From an uncultured Pelagibacteraceae bacterium (lineage in GTDB: Bacteria > Pseudomonadota > Alphaproteobacteria > Pelagibacterales > Pelagibacteraceae), in assembly GCA_902622545.1 (NCBI GenBank), contig CACNQD010000003.1:186001-250000 (forward strand): a DNA stretch of 64,000 bases. The letters are read 5' to 3'. Below the pieces are notes generated by a model. That model did not search any database, was not told the origin of the DNA, and worked only from the letters and a program-made list of their open reading frames with translations. Position numbers and translations under genes: made by a program. This document shows positions 54,601 to 62,435 of this stretch, piece by piece; position 1 is the stretch's first letter; each line of letters starts with the position of its first letter.

Positions 54601-55491
54601 ATGAAATTTTGTTTGATATATAATAAAAAATCTGCCGGTGGAAGAAAGACTAATTTTATTAAAAAGATTCTTTATGAAATTCGAAAACAATACAAGGTTG
54701 ATTTTTTTGAGACAAAAAGTGAGAACCAAGCATCAGAAATAATAAAAAATATCCCAAAAAATCAATATAACAGATTATTATTAGCTGGTGGAGATGGGTC
54801 AGTTTCATTTGCTATTAACGAACTTATAAAAAATAATTTTAATTTTAATAAGGATTTTGCAATTGGATATATTCCAGCAGGAACAGCTAATATTCTACAA
54901 GCTGAATTGGGTATGTCTAAAAACATTAAACAAATTGCAAAAACATTAACCTCAAATAATTTTAATAAATCTAATTTAATGAAAATAAATGAAAAACATT
55001 TTGTTTTGATGGCAGGATTAGGATGGGATGCTCAAATAGTTCAATCAATTAATTCCTCGATTAAAAAAATAATGGGAAAATTAATATTTGGTATCAAAGG
55101 TTTACAAAAATTTTTATTTATGAAGAATAATAAAATCAAGATATTTATCGATAATGAAACTATTTATGCAGATTGGGTTCTATGTACAAATAGCAAATAT
55201 TATGCAGGTCATCATTCAATAGCAAAAACAAATATCTTTGATGATAAAGTTGTTACATACATCTTTGAAAACTTAAATCGATTAAAATTATTATATTACA
55301 TATATTTAGTAGCTATTTATGGTAATTTAGAAAAATCAAAATCAGTGATTACAAAATATGATGATAATATTAAATTTGAAGGTGTGAATAGTAAAATACC
55401 AGTGCAAATTGATGGTGACAATTTTGGTAATTTCAAAGAAGTTTTAATTTCAAAATCAGAAAAAAAAATAAATATATTAAAGTCTGCTTAA
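54601..55491 (+). CDS. Diacylglycerol/lipid kinase of the DAGK catalytic family
   Basis: A 296-residue kinase with the diagnostic nucleotide-binding motif LLAGGDGSVSFAINEL (about residues 60-75), and the following IPAGTANILQAEL and AGLGWDAQIV. The family includes YegS and bacterial diacylglycerol kinases that make phosphatidate. It diverges from plcP-agt, so it could recycle the diacylglycerol that PlcP releases, or balance it against glycolipid synthesis. Specificity is inferred from context. It is tail to tail with manC, leaving 2 bases. Confidence 0.85.
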   Translation: MKFCLIYNKKSAGGRKTNFIKKILYEIRKQYKVDFFETKSENQASEIIKNIPKNQYNRLLLAGGDGSVSFAINELIKNNFNFNKDFAIGYIPAGTANILQAELGMSKNIKQIAKTLTSNNFNKSNLMKINEKHFVLMAGLGWDAQIVQSINSSIKKIMGKLIFGIKGLQKFLFMKNNKIKIFIDNETIYADWVLCTNSKYYAGHHSIAKTNIFDDKVVTYIFENLNRLKLLYYIYLVAIYGNLEKSKSVITKYDDNIKFEGVNSKIPVQIDGDNFGNFKEVLISKSEKKINILKSA

Positions 55492-55493
55492 TA

Positions 55494-56696
55494 CTATTTT
55501 ACCCTACCATATACATCCTGATATCTAACAATATCTGTTTCTTTAAGGATTGAGCCTATTTGTGCTTCTACAATTTTAACCGGTTTTTTAAATGGATTTT
55601 CAATTCTGTGAATAGCTCCTAATGGAATATAAATAGTTTCACCAGGTTTCTTTAAGAATTTACTTTTATTTAGAGTAATTCTTGGAATTCCATGAGTAAC
55701 TACCCAATGTTCTGATCTATGGAAATGTTTTTGAAGACTTAAAATGCCTTTAGGTTTAACAAATAATTCTTTAATTAAAAATTCTTTGCCTTTAAATAAG
55801 TTTGTATAGCTGCCCCATGGTCTATAAAATACGTTTTTCTTTTTAAAATATCTATTTTTAATTTTTCCATACATTTTGCAGATTTCTTTCCAGCTCCCTA
55901 GATCCGACCATGGAATATCAAGCTTGATCGCATTGATATTTTTAGTTTTCTCAAGTATTGCGTAATCAAACGATTTTGCTGTAGCTTTAGAAAATGATTG
56001 TTTATTTAAATAATACACATTGCTTTTATATTTAGCTTTTATTACAGCTTTTTTACAGTTTCGAAAAATATTAGGCTGATATTTCTTAAAATTATTAATA
56101 ATTGAGTCTTTTCTCAAAAAAAACATCCCAGAGTTCCAGTATCCTTTTTGTCTAATTACTTGTTTTGCTCTCGATGTTTTAGGTTTTTCAATAAATTTGG
56201 TGACCTTATCAATATTCTTTTTTTTCTTAGTAATGAAATATCCATACTCACTAGATGGACTTGTTGGCTTTATGCCAAATATAAATATATTTTTTTCATC
56301 TAAATTTGACTTATTTTTATTAATAGCTGTAATTAATTTGTTAGGCTTTTCAATTAAATGATCTGCAGTAAAATACATTAATGGCTGATTATACGGTACA
56401 TCTTTAATTAATGCTGATGCTAAAATTGCTGGAGCAGTATTTTTTTTTGCTGGTTCTAAAATAATTTTATATTTTGTAATTCTGCTTTTCTTTAAAGCTT
56501 TTTTTACATCCTTAATATACTTTGAATTAGTACTTATAATTGGGTAATCAAAAAATTTACTTTTAACTCTTTCAAAAGTTTTATTAATTAAAGTCCAGCC
56601 ACCAAAATCTATAAATTGTTTTGCTTGATGATTAGATTTTTTGGGCCAAAGTCTTGTACCTGCCCCACCGCATAAAATAACCGGTCTAATTTTCAT
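55494..56696 (-). CDS. manC: Mannose-1-phosphate guanylyltransferase (with C-terminal cupin)
   Basis: Makes GDP-mannose. The N-terminal nucleotidyltransferase motif is VILCGGAGTRLWPKK (6-20), followed by YFTADHLIEKP and FIEKPKTSRAKQVI and YWNSGMFFLRKDSI. The C-terminal cupin, starting RPWGSYTNLFKG and continuing LSLQKHFHRSEHWVV, resembles the phosphomannose isomerase part of bifunctional AlgA/ManC enzymes; the total is short (400), so isomerase activity is uncertain. It overlaps ilvD at the start/stop. Confidence 0.9.
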   Translation of the reverse strand: MKIRPVILCGGAGTRLWPKKSNHQAKQFIDFGGWTLINKTFERVKSKFFDYPIISTNSKYIKDVKKALKKSRITKYKIILEPAKKNTAPAILASALIKDVPYNQPLMYFTADHLIEKPNKLITAINKNKSNLDEKNIFIFGIKPTSPSSEYGYFITKKKKNIDKVTKFIEKPKTSRAKQVIRQKGYWNSGMFFLRKDSIINNFKKYQPNIFRNCKKAVIKAKYKSNVYYLNKQSFSKATAKSFDYAILEKTKNINAIKLDIPWSDLGSWKEICKMYGKIKNRYFKKKNVFYRPWGSYTNLFKGKEFLIKELFVKPKGILSLQKHFHRSEHWVVTHGIPRITLNKSKFLKKPGETIYIPLGAIHRIENPFKKPVKIVEAQIGSILKETDIVRYQDVYGRVK

Positions 56697-58411
56697 TAAA
56701 TATCAGCGTATACTTTAACCTCGTTTTTACCACCAGGATGTGTTGGTGCTCCTAAATATGCTGGTCCAACAGTTTGTGCATACTTCCATAGAGTTCCATT
56801 ACCAAAGTTAATCTTTTTAGGTCTCCATTTTTTACGTCTTTTTTGCAATTCTTTTTTGGACAATCTAACATTAATAGTTCCTTTTTTAGCATCAATGTCT
56901 ATTACATCTCCGTTTCTAAGTAATGCTATTGGTCCTCCAACAGATGCTTCTGGGCCGACGTGACCAATACAAAAGCCTCTTGTTGCACCTGAAAATCTAC
57001 CATCAGTAATAAGTGCTACCTTCTCCCCTTTTCCTTGGCCATAAATTGCACCAGTTGTCTGTAACATTTCTCTCATACCAGGACCACCTTTTGGACCTTC
57101 GTATCTAATAATAATTATGTCTCCGTCTTTATATTTTTTATTCTTAACAGCTTTATAAGCAGACTCTTCAGTATCAAAACATCTTGCTCTTCCTGTAAAT
57201 TGTAATTTTTTTAATCCAGCAACTTTTACAATTGCTCCTTCTGGTGCAAGATTTCCTTTTAAACCTACAACACCACCATCGTTTGAAAGTGGATTGTTAT
57301 ATTTTCTCATAACTTTTTGTTTTGAATTAAATTTAATATTTTTAAGATTTTGTCTCATAGTTTTTCCAGTAACAGTCATACAGTCACCATGGATATATCC
57401 ACCGTCTAACAAAGTTCTTAATAACATTGGTACACCGCCTGCTAGCCACATATCTTTTGCAACATATCTTCCACCTGGTTTTAAATCTGCAAGATAAGGA
57501 GTTCTTTTAAAAATTTTAGCAACATCCATTAAATCAAATTTAATTCCTATTTCATTTGCAATAGCTGGTAAATGTAATGCAGCATTTGTTGATCCTCCGG
57601 TTGCTGCAACAATCGTTGCCGCGTTTTCTAAAGCTTTTCTAGTTACAATATCTCTTGGTCTAATATTTTTTGCTAATAAATTCATTACAGCTTTTCCACT
57701 TTGTAATGCAAATTTATCTCTTTGTTCGTAGGGTGCTGGAGTTCCAGCTGAATAAGGTAATGCTAATCCCATTGCCTCTGAAACGCATGCCATAGTATTT
57801 GCTGTAAATTGACCTCCACAAGCACCAGCACTTGGACAAGCTTTTAATTCTAATTTTCTTAAAGCATGTGCATTCATTTGTCCTGAAGAATATTTTCCTA
57901 CACCTTCAAAAACATCTACTACAGTTACATCTTTACCGTTAAATCTTCCAGGAAGAATAGAGCCTCCATAAATAAATACACTTGGTACATTTAATCTGAC
58001 CATTGCCATCATCAAACCGGGTAAAGACTTATCACATCCTGCAACACCTACTAGAGCATCATAACAATGACCTCGTACAGTGAGCTCAGTTGAATCCGCA
58101 ATTACATCTCTTGAAACTAATGAAGATTTCATTCCCTCGTGTCCCATTGCAATACCATCAGTAACTGTAATTGTGCAAAATTCTCTTGGTGTTCCTCCTG
58201 ATGATTTAACACCTTTTTTAACTGATTGAGCTTGTCTCATTAAAGCAATATTACAAGGTGCAGCCTCATTCCATGTTGAAACAACGCCAACAAAGGGTTT
58301 TGCAACATCTTTTTCTGTCAGTTTCATTGCATAATAAAAAGATCTTTGAGGGGCCTTATCTGGACCTAGCGAAGTATGTCTACTTGGTAATTTTTTCTTA
58401 TTAAATTTCAT
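56696..58411 (-). CDS. ilvD: Dihydroxy-acid dehydratase
   Basis: Third step of isoleucine and valine synthesis. Fe-S cysteines are in [12 protein letters not shown] and the [16 protein letters not shown] motif, and [23 protein letters not shown] is the C-terminal signature. Length 571 matches the alphaproteobacterial 2Fe-2S-type enzymes. It starts one base inside the valS stop, giving the run valS-ilvD-manC. The valS-ilvD link is logical, since one makes valine and the other charges it to tRNA. Confidence 0.97.
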   Translation of the reverse strand: MKFNKKKLPSRHTSLGPDKAPQRSFYYAMKLTEKDVAKPFVGVVSTWNEAAPCNIALMRQAQSVKKGVKSSGGTPREFCTITVTDGIAMGHEGMKSSLVSRDVIADSTELTVRGHCYDALVGVAGCDKSLPGLMMAMVRLNVPSVFIYGGSILPGRFNGKDVTVVDVFEGVGKYSSGQMNAHALRKLELKACPSAGACGGQFTANTMACVSEAMGLALPYSAGTPAPYEQRDKFALQSGKAVMNLLAKNIRPRDIVTRKALENAATIVAATGGSTNAALHLPAIANEIGIKFDLMDVAKIFKRTPYLADLKPGGRYVAKDMWLAGGVPMLLRTLLDGGYIHGDCMTVTGKTMRQNLKNIKFNSKQKVMRKYNNPLSNDGGVVGLKGNLAPEGAIVKVAGLKKLQFTGRARCFDTEESAYKAVKNKKYKDGDIIIIRYEGPKGGPGMREMLQTTGAIYGQGKGEKVALITDGRFSGATRGFCIGHVGPEASVGGPIALLRNGDVIDIDAKKGTINVRLSKKELQKRRKKWRPKKINFGNGTLWKYAQTVGPAYLGAPTHPGGKNEVKVYADI

Positions 58412-61032
58412 TACAAACCTTTAACTGTGATTGATATTTTATCAATATTTTTCTGTAATTCATTATAGTTATTTTTCTCTTGATCAACAATATTTTTTGG
58501 TGCCCTATCGACAAAACTTTTGTTTGATAATCTTTTTGATATTACATCTAATTCTGCCTCGTATTTGCTCTGTCTTTTAAGTAAATTCTCTTTAATTAAT
58601 GATAGATCAACTGATTGATCAAAATAAATTTTAAATATATCACCTGCAATCACAAGATTTGCAGATGGTTTGTTTTTTTCACTATCAAAGAAGTTATTAA
58701 TTCTACCTAATCTTTTTAGTACAATTTCATTTTTAATAATAAAATCCTGATCCTTTTTTGGTAAATTAGCTAATGACATATCAACAAAAGAGCCAGGGCT
58801 TACATTTAGTTCATTTTTAAAAGATCTTAGTTGGCTTATAAGATCAATTATTTTTTGTACCTCTTTGATATTTTTGTCACTTTTTATTTTATTTAAAGTC
58901 CAATTTGTATGCATTAAATAACTACTATTTAATTTATCGAGTTTATTCTTTAGCCAGAGTTCCTCTGTTATAAACGGTATAAACGGATGTAATAAAACTA
59001 AGATTTCTTTAAAAACGTAAGAGGTTGTTAATTTTACCTCATTAATAGATTTTTTATCTTTAGAATTTAAAATGGTTTTTGAAAGCTCTAAATACCAATC
59101 ACAATAAGCATGCCATACAAACTGATAGATATTTCTTGCAGCTTCATCAAATCTGTAATCTTTTATGTTTTTTTCTATTTCCTTTGTAGTTTGATTTAAC
59201 TCTGAAATTATCCATTTATTGATATTAAGTTTAATTTTTGGTGATTTTTTTGACTTTTTAAAATCACATTTATTCATGGATAAAAAGTTATTAGCATTCC
59301 AAAGTTTATTTAAAAAATTTCTATAACCTTTAACTCTATCTTCTGAGAGTTTCACATCTCGACCAGGTGATGCCATTGATAATAAAGTAAATCTTAATGC
59401 ATCAGCGCTATACTTTTCTATTAATACTAAGGGATCAATAACATTGCCTTTAGATTTTGACATTTTTTGACCTTTTTCATCTCTAACTAAAGCATGAACA
59501 TAAATATCTTTAAAAGGTTCTTTATTTAAAAATTCCATTCCAAACATCATCATTCTTGCAACCCAAAAGAAGATAATATCAAAGCCGGTAACTAATACAG
59601 ATGTTGGATAAAACTTTTTTAAATACTCATTTTTCTTTGGCCATCCTAAAGTTGCAAATGCCCATAAACCTGATGAGAACCATGTATCTAATACATCTTC
59701 ATCTCTAACTAATTCAACATCTTTTTTATATTTTTTCTTAGCAAGTTTTTTTGCTTCGTTTAAATTATTTGCAACAAATATTTTTTTATCTGGACCATAC
59801 CAAGCAGGTATTTGATGACCCCACCATAACTGTCTTGATATACACCACGGTTCTATATTGTTCATCCATTGGAAATATGTTTTTGACCAATTTTTTGGAA
59901 AGAAATTTGTTTTTTTGTTCTTAACTATTTTCTTTGCTTTAATAGATAACTTCTTTGCATCTGCAAACCATTGCTCAGTTAAATAAGGTTCAATAACAGA
60001 ATTTGATCTATCACCATATGGAACTTTATTTTTTATTTTTTCCTCTTTTATTAATTTGTCACCTAATTCATTAAGTATTTTTTTTCGAGCATCAAATCTA
60101 TCTAATCCGACATATTCGCTTGGTGCATTATTATTAATTTTACCATCTTCAGTGAAAATATTTATAATCTCCAGTTTATTTCTTTTACCAACATCATAGT
60201 CATTAAAGTCGTGTGCAGGTGTAATTTTTACAGCTCCAGAACCTTGCTCTGGATCTGCATAATCGTCAGCTATTATTTTAATCTTTCTGTTAGTAATTGG
60301 TAAAATTACATTTTTTCCAACTAAACTTTGATATCTGTCATCTTTAGGATTTACAGCTACCGCTGTATCACCAAGCATGGTTTCGGGCCTAGTTGTCGCA
60401 ATTGTTATAAAATTTGACGAATTTTCTATTTGGTAATTTATATAATATAGCTTTGAATTAACTTCTCTTTGATCAACCTCTAAATCCGATATAGCTGTTT
60501 TCAGGACCGTATCCCAATTTACTAATTTTTTTGACTTATAAATTAATCCTTTGTTGTACAAATCTATGAAAACTTTGATTACAGATGAGGATAAATTTTT
60601 ATCCATAGTAAACGCATTTCTTGACCAATCACAAGAGCATCCAAGTTTTTTTAATTGATTGATAATTATTCCACCGTATTCATTTTTCCACTCCCAAACT
60701 TTTTTTACAAATTTGTCTCTTCCGATGGATTTTTTATTAATATTTTGGCTTTCTAACTTTTTTTCTACCAAGGCCTGAGTTGCAATACCCGCATGGTCAG
60801 TTCCAGGTTGCCACAAAGTCTCATAGTTATTCATTCTATGATATCTGATTAACAAATCTTGGATCGTATTGTTTAAAGCATGGCCCATATGTAAGCTTCC
60901 AGTTACATTAGGTGGTGGTATTACAATTGAATATTTTTTCTTATTTTTTTTTGGTTTAAAAAGTTGTTTTTTTTCCCAATAGGAATAAATCTTATTTTCT
61001 ACCTTTGTATGTATATATTTTTCTGAACTCAT
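58411..61032 (-). CDS. valS: Valyl-tRNA synthetase
   Basis: Charges tRNA-Val. The HIGH region is [30 protein letters not shown] follows, and the editing-domain [15 protein letters not shown] motif lies mid-protein. KMSKS appears as [19 protein letters not shown]-terminal coiled coil ([26 protein letters not shown]) and the closing [10 protein letters not shown] motif are present. Length 873 is short compared with E. coli but close to other alphaproteobacteria. Confidence 0.97.
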   Translation of the reverse strand: MSSEKYIHTKVENKIYSYWEKKQLFKPKKNKKKYSIVIPPPNVTGSLHMGHALNNTIQDLLIRYHRMNNYETLWQPGTDHAGIATQALVEKKLESQNINKKSIGRDKFVKKVWEWKNEYGGIIINQLKKLGCSCDWSRNAFTMDKNLSSSVIKVFIDLYNKGLIYKSKKLVNWDTVLKTAISDLEVDQREVNSKLYYINYQIENSSNFITIATTRPETMLGDTAVAVNPKDDRYQSLVGKNVILPITNRKIKIIADDYADPEQGSGAVKITPAHDFNDYDVGKRNKLEIINIFTEDGKINNNAPSEYVGLDRFDARKKILNELGDKLIKEEKIKNKVPYGDRSNSVIEPYLTEQWFADAKKLSIKAKKIVKNKKTNFFPKNWSKTYFQWMNNIEPWCISRQLWWGHQIPAWYGPDKKIFVANNLNEAKKLAKKKYKKDVELVRDEDVLDTWFSSGLWAFATLGWPKKNEYLKKFYPTSVLVTGFDIIFFWVARMMMFGMEFLNKEPFKDIYVHALVRDEKGQKMSKSKGNVIDPLVLIEKYSADALRFTLLSMASPGRDVKLSEDRVKGYRNFLNKLWNANNFLSMNKCDFKKSKKSPKIKLNINKWIISELNQTTKEIEKNIKDYRFDEAARNIYQFVWHAYCDWYLELSKTILNSKDKKSINEVKLTTSYVFKEILVLLHPFIPFITEELWLKNKLDKLNSSYLMHTNWTLNKIKSDKNIKEVQKIIDLISQLRSFKNELNVSPGSFVDMSLANLPKKDQDFIIKNEIVLKRLGRINNFFDSEKNKPSANLVIAGDIFKIYFDQSVDLSLIKENLLKRQSKYEAELDVISKRLSNKSFVDRAPKNIVDQEKNNYNELQKNIDKISITVKGL

Positions 61033-61087
61033 TAGTGATTTATAGTTTATAATTCAATAAACACATTAAACAACAATCAAAATTAGA

Positions 61088-61117
61088 TTGAATTTGATAG
61101 AATATTTCATATATAAA
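61088..61117 (+). promoter_or_regulatory. Candidate promoter for tRNA-Cys and tRNA-Asn
   Basis: TTGAAT (61088-61093) and TATAAA (61112-61117) are separated by 18 bases, with the tRNA-Cys 5' end 34 bases later. An alternative -10, TATATA at 61110, gives a 16-base spacer. No other gene on the plus strand lies between. Confidence 0.4.
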
Positions 61118-61150
61118 CATCAAATAGATTGTTTTGTTAATCATTTTAAC

Positions 61151-61224
61151 GGTAACGTGGCGGAATGGTTACGCAGAGGATTGCAAATCCTTGTATCCCG
61201 GTTCGATTCCGGGCGTTACCTCCA
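61151..61224 (+). tRNA. tRNA-Cys (anticodon GCA)
   Basis: Acceptor arms GGTAACG (61151-61157) and CGTTACC (61214-61220) pair fully, followed by T and encoded CCA. The anticodon stem GAGGA/TCCTT, with one G-T pair, encloses TTGCAAA with anticodon GCA at 61183-61185. It is 51 bases upstream of tRNA-Asn. Confidence 0.98.
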
Positions 61225-61275
61225 AAAAAAAGAGTTGTTTTAACCTCAAAAAAAAGTAAGTTTTGATTTTTACAT

Positions 61276-61351
61276 TCCTCGGTAGCTCAGTTGGTAGAGC
61301 AGTTGACTGTTAATCAATTGGTCGCAGGTTCGAGTCCTGCCCGAGGAGCCA
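61276..61351 (+). tRNA. tRNA-Asn (anticodon GTT), likely integration site
   Basis: Acceptor arms TCCTCGG (61276-61282) and CCGAGGA (61341-61347) pair, followed by G and encoded CCA ending at 61351. The anticodon GTT is in the loop CTGTTAA. The D-arm and T-loop are canonical. Composition and gene content change right after its CCA, so its 3' end is the probable left attachment site of the element beyond. Confidence 0.98.
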
Positions 61352-61403
61352 AATACTCACATCAATTCCACGAAAACACTAGATCATTGGTTATGCTTTC
61401 TAA

Positions 61404-61625
61404 TCACATATTATCCCATAACACGGAATCCGTCCACAATAATTGCGACCAGAGTGCGACCCAGACAAGAGTCTTAATCTCTAAACTGCCTCGGCCTTCG
61501 GCCTCGGCGATCTTGGCAATAGTGGTGCCAAACTCAATCTTGTTTTTGAAGATAAATAAGTAGTGGCATCCCCTGCTGGTAAAAGAAACTTCTATAGCTT
61601 TACCTTTAGTGTTTGATCTTGCCTT
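61404..61625 (-). pseudogene. Startless open frame, possible gene remnant next to attachment site
   Basis: A 73-codon minus-strand frame between in-frame stops has no ATG start. Its translation contains FTSRGCHYLFIFKNKIEF and AKIAEAEGRGSLEIK, which looks protein-like, with GC-richer codons than the core genome. I cannot assign a family. It may be the tail of a gene broken by integration or deletion, or simply a chance frame. Confidence 0.3.
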
Positions 61626-61821
61626 TTAGAGACGTGTAATTTGAAATGAGTACCCAGGAGTCCCGTTAGTAAAAAATTTTAAAAATTTCATACTGTATGA
61701 CTCTTTAAACAGCATCAATTGAGCGAGGAGCGGGAATAGAAGTATACATAAGTTAACAATTTCAAAAATATTACAAAAAAATTTTTCGAAAACAGTTACC
61801 AGAAACTGCCGTAATATAAGG

Positions 61822-62019
61822 CGTACAAGTGTACGGATTAAGGTTAGATGTACGGTAAAAGGATGTAGAGGTTACCCTGTTCAAAAATCTGGGCTCAAGG
61901 AACTTAAACTGTTGCAATGACTCAATTTTATTAAAAAAATTATTAAAAACACTAGGGAACTTTAGGTAACATTAAATCGTCATATCCGTAATTATGCGTA
62001 CAATAGCGTACATCGTACA
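61822..62019. repeat. Cluster of six CGTACA/TGTACG hexamers
   Basis: CGTACA occurs at 61822, 61997, 62007 and 62014, and TGTACG at 61830 and 61849. The first two form an inverted repeat with a 2-base spacer (CGTACA-AG-TGTACG), and the last three are direct repeats spaced 10 and 7 bases. Such density in under 200 bases of AT-rich DNA is unlikely by chance. Confidence 0.65.
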
Positions 62020-62111
62020 TTGATAAGGCGCCTCCTGATGGCCCTCAATACTTTGTGAGATTTCGAACCATACGAACCTAATTAGCAAGCTGTCAAAAAA
62101 TATTTAATTCC

Positions 62112-62156
62112 TCCGTGCAACTAAAAAACTTTGACGGGTTCCCCAGTTGCATCGGA
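62112..62156 (-). terminator. Probable terminator downstream of the 84-residue gene
   Basis: TCCG plus TGCAACT pair with AGTTGCA plus CGGA (one bulged base at 62152) to form an 11-bp stem with a 22-base loop, starting 10 bases after the minus-strand stop codon. A TTTTTT run follows about 10 bases later on that strand. The large loop and distant T run make the call tentative. Confidence 0.45.
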
Positions 62157-62165
62157 TGGTTAAAT

Positions 62166-62420
62166 TTAGGTGTTATCTCGTTTCCACTTCTTCAATTCTA
62201 CACCCAGATATTGGAAATTGTTTTGGACAATCCTCCTAATCTCCTCATAGTCAACCATAGGAAACTTCGGCAATTCATTTGTGATGGCGTATGTTTCTTT
62301 TGACCTACGTAAGTGTGTACTTAAATCTGTCATTATACGCTTCAACACTTTGTCTGGCGTTTTTGGCACCATATGCGTCGATAGTTTTACTCTTGTTTGA
62401 TCTTTGTAGCTTTTTGGCAT
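62166..62420 (-). CDS. Orphan 84-residue protein downstream of the primase
   Basis: Begins MPKSYKDQTRVKLSTHMVPK and is rich in Lys/Arg (TDLSTHLRRSKETYAI, VELKKWKRDNT). Helix-forming segments VLKRIMTDLSTHLRRS and YEEIRRIVQNNFQYLGVELKKW suggest a small helical protein that might bind DNA. I recognise no family. A strong Shine-Dalgarno (GAGAGGAG) precedes the ATG, and the gene lies 15 bases after the primase stop, so both are probably co-transcribed. Confidence 0.72.
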   Translation of the reverse strand: MPKSYKDQTRVKLSTHMVPKTPDKVLKRIMTDLSTHLRRSKETYAITNELPKFPMVDYEEIRRIVQNNFQYLGVELKKWKRDNT

Positions 62421-62435
62421 TGTGTTTCTCCTCTC

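Larger units (their letters stand above)
61352..62165. other. Non-coding region of the element with clustered hexamers and small hairpins
   Basis: No convincing complete gene is present here. The stretch contains a broken minus-strand frame (61404-61625), a small GGCC-TTC-GGCC hairpin around 61494-61504, the palindrome CATACTGTATG (61689-61699), and six CGTACA/TGTACG hexamers (61822-62019). It ends with the hairpin at 62112-62156. Such repeat-rich DNA next to an attachment site could hold recombinase arm sites, a replication origin or regulatory operators. None of these is proved. Confidence 0.6.

Noticed and set aside
61291..61563. 90-codon plus-strand ORF that starts inside tRNA-Asn
   Set aside because: Its first 20 residues are a translation of the tRNA itself, a well-known source of false ORFs, and the rest shows no recognisable protein.
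61724..61731. CGAGGAGC matches the tRNA-Asn 3' end and might be an att repeat
   Set aside because: Only 8 bases match, and the expected att repeat would be longer and lie at the far end of the element, outside the window.
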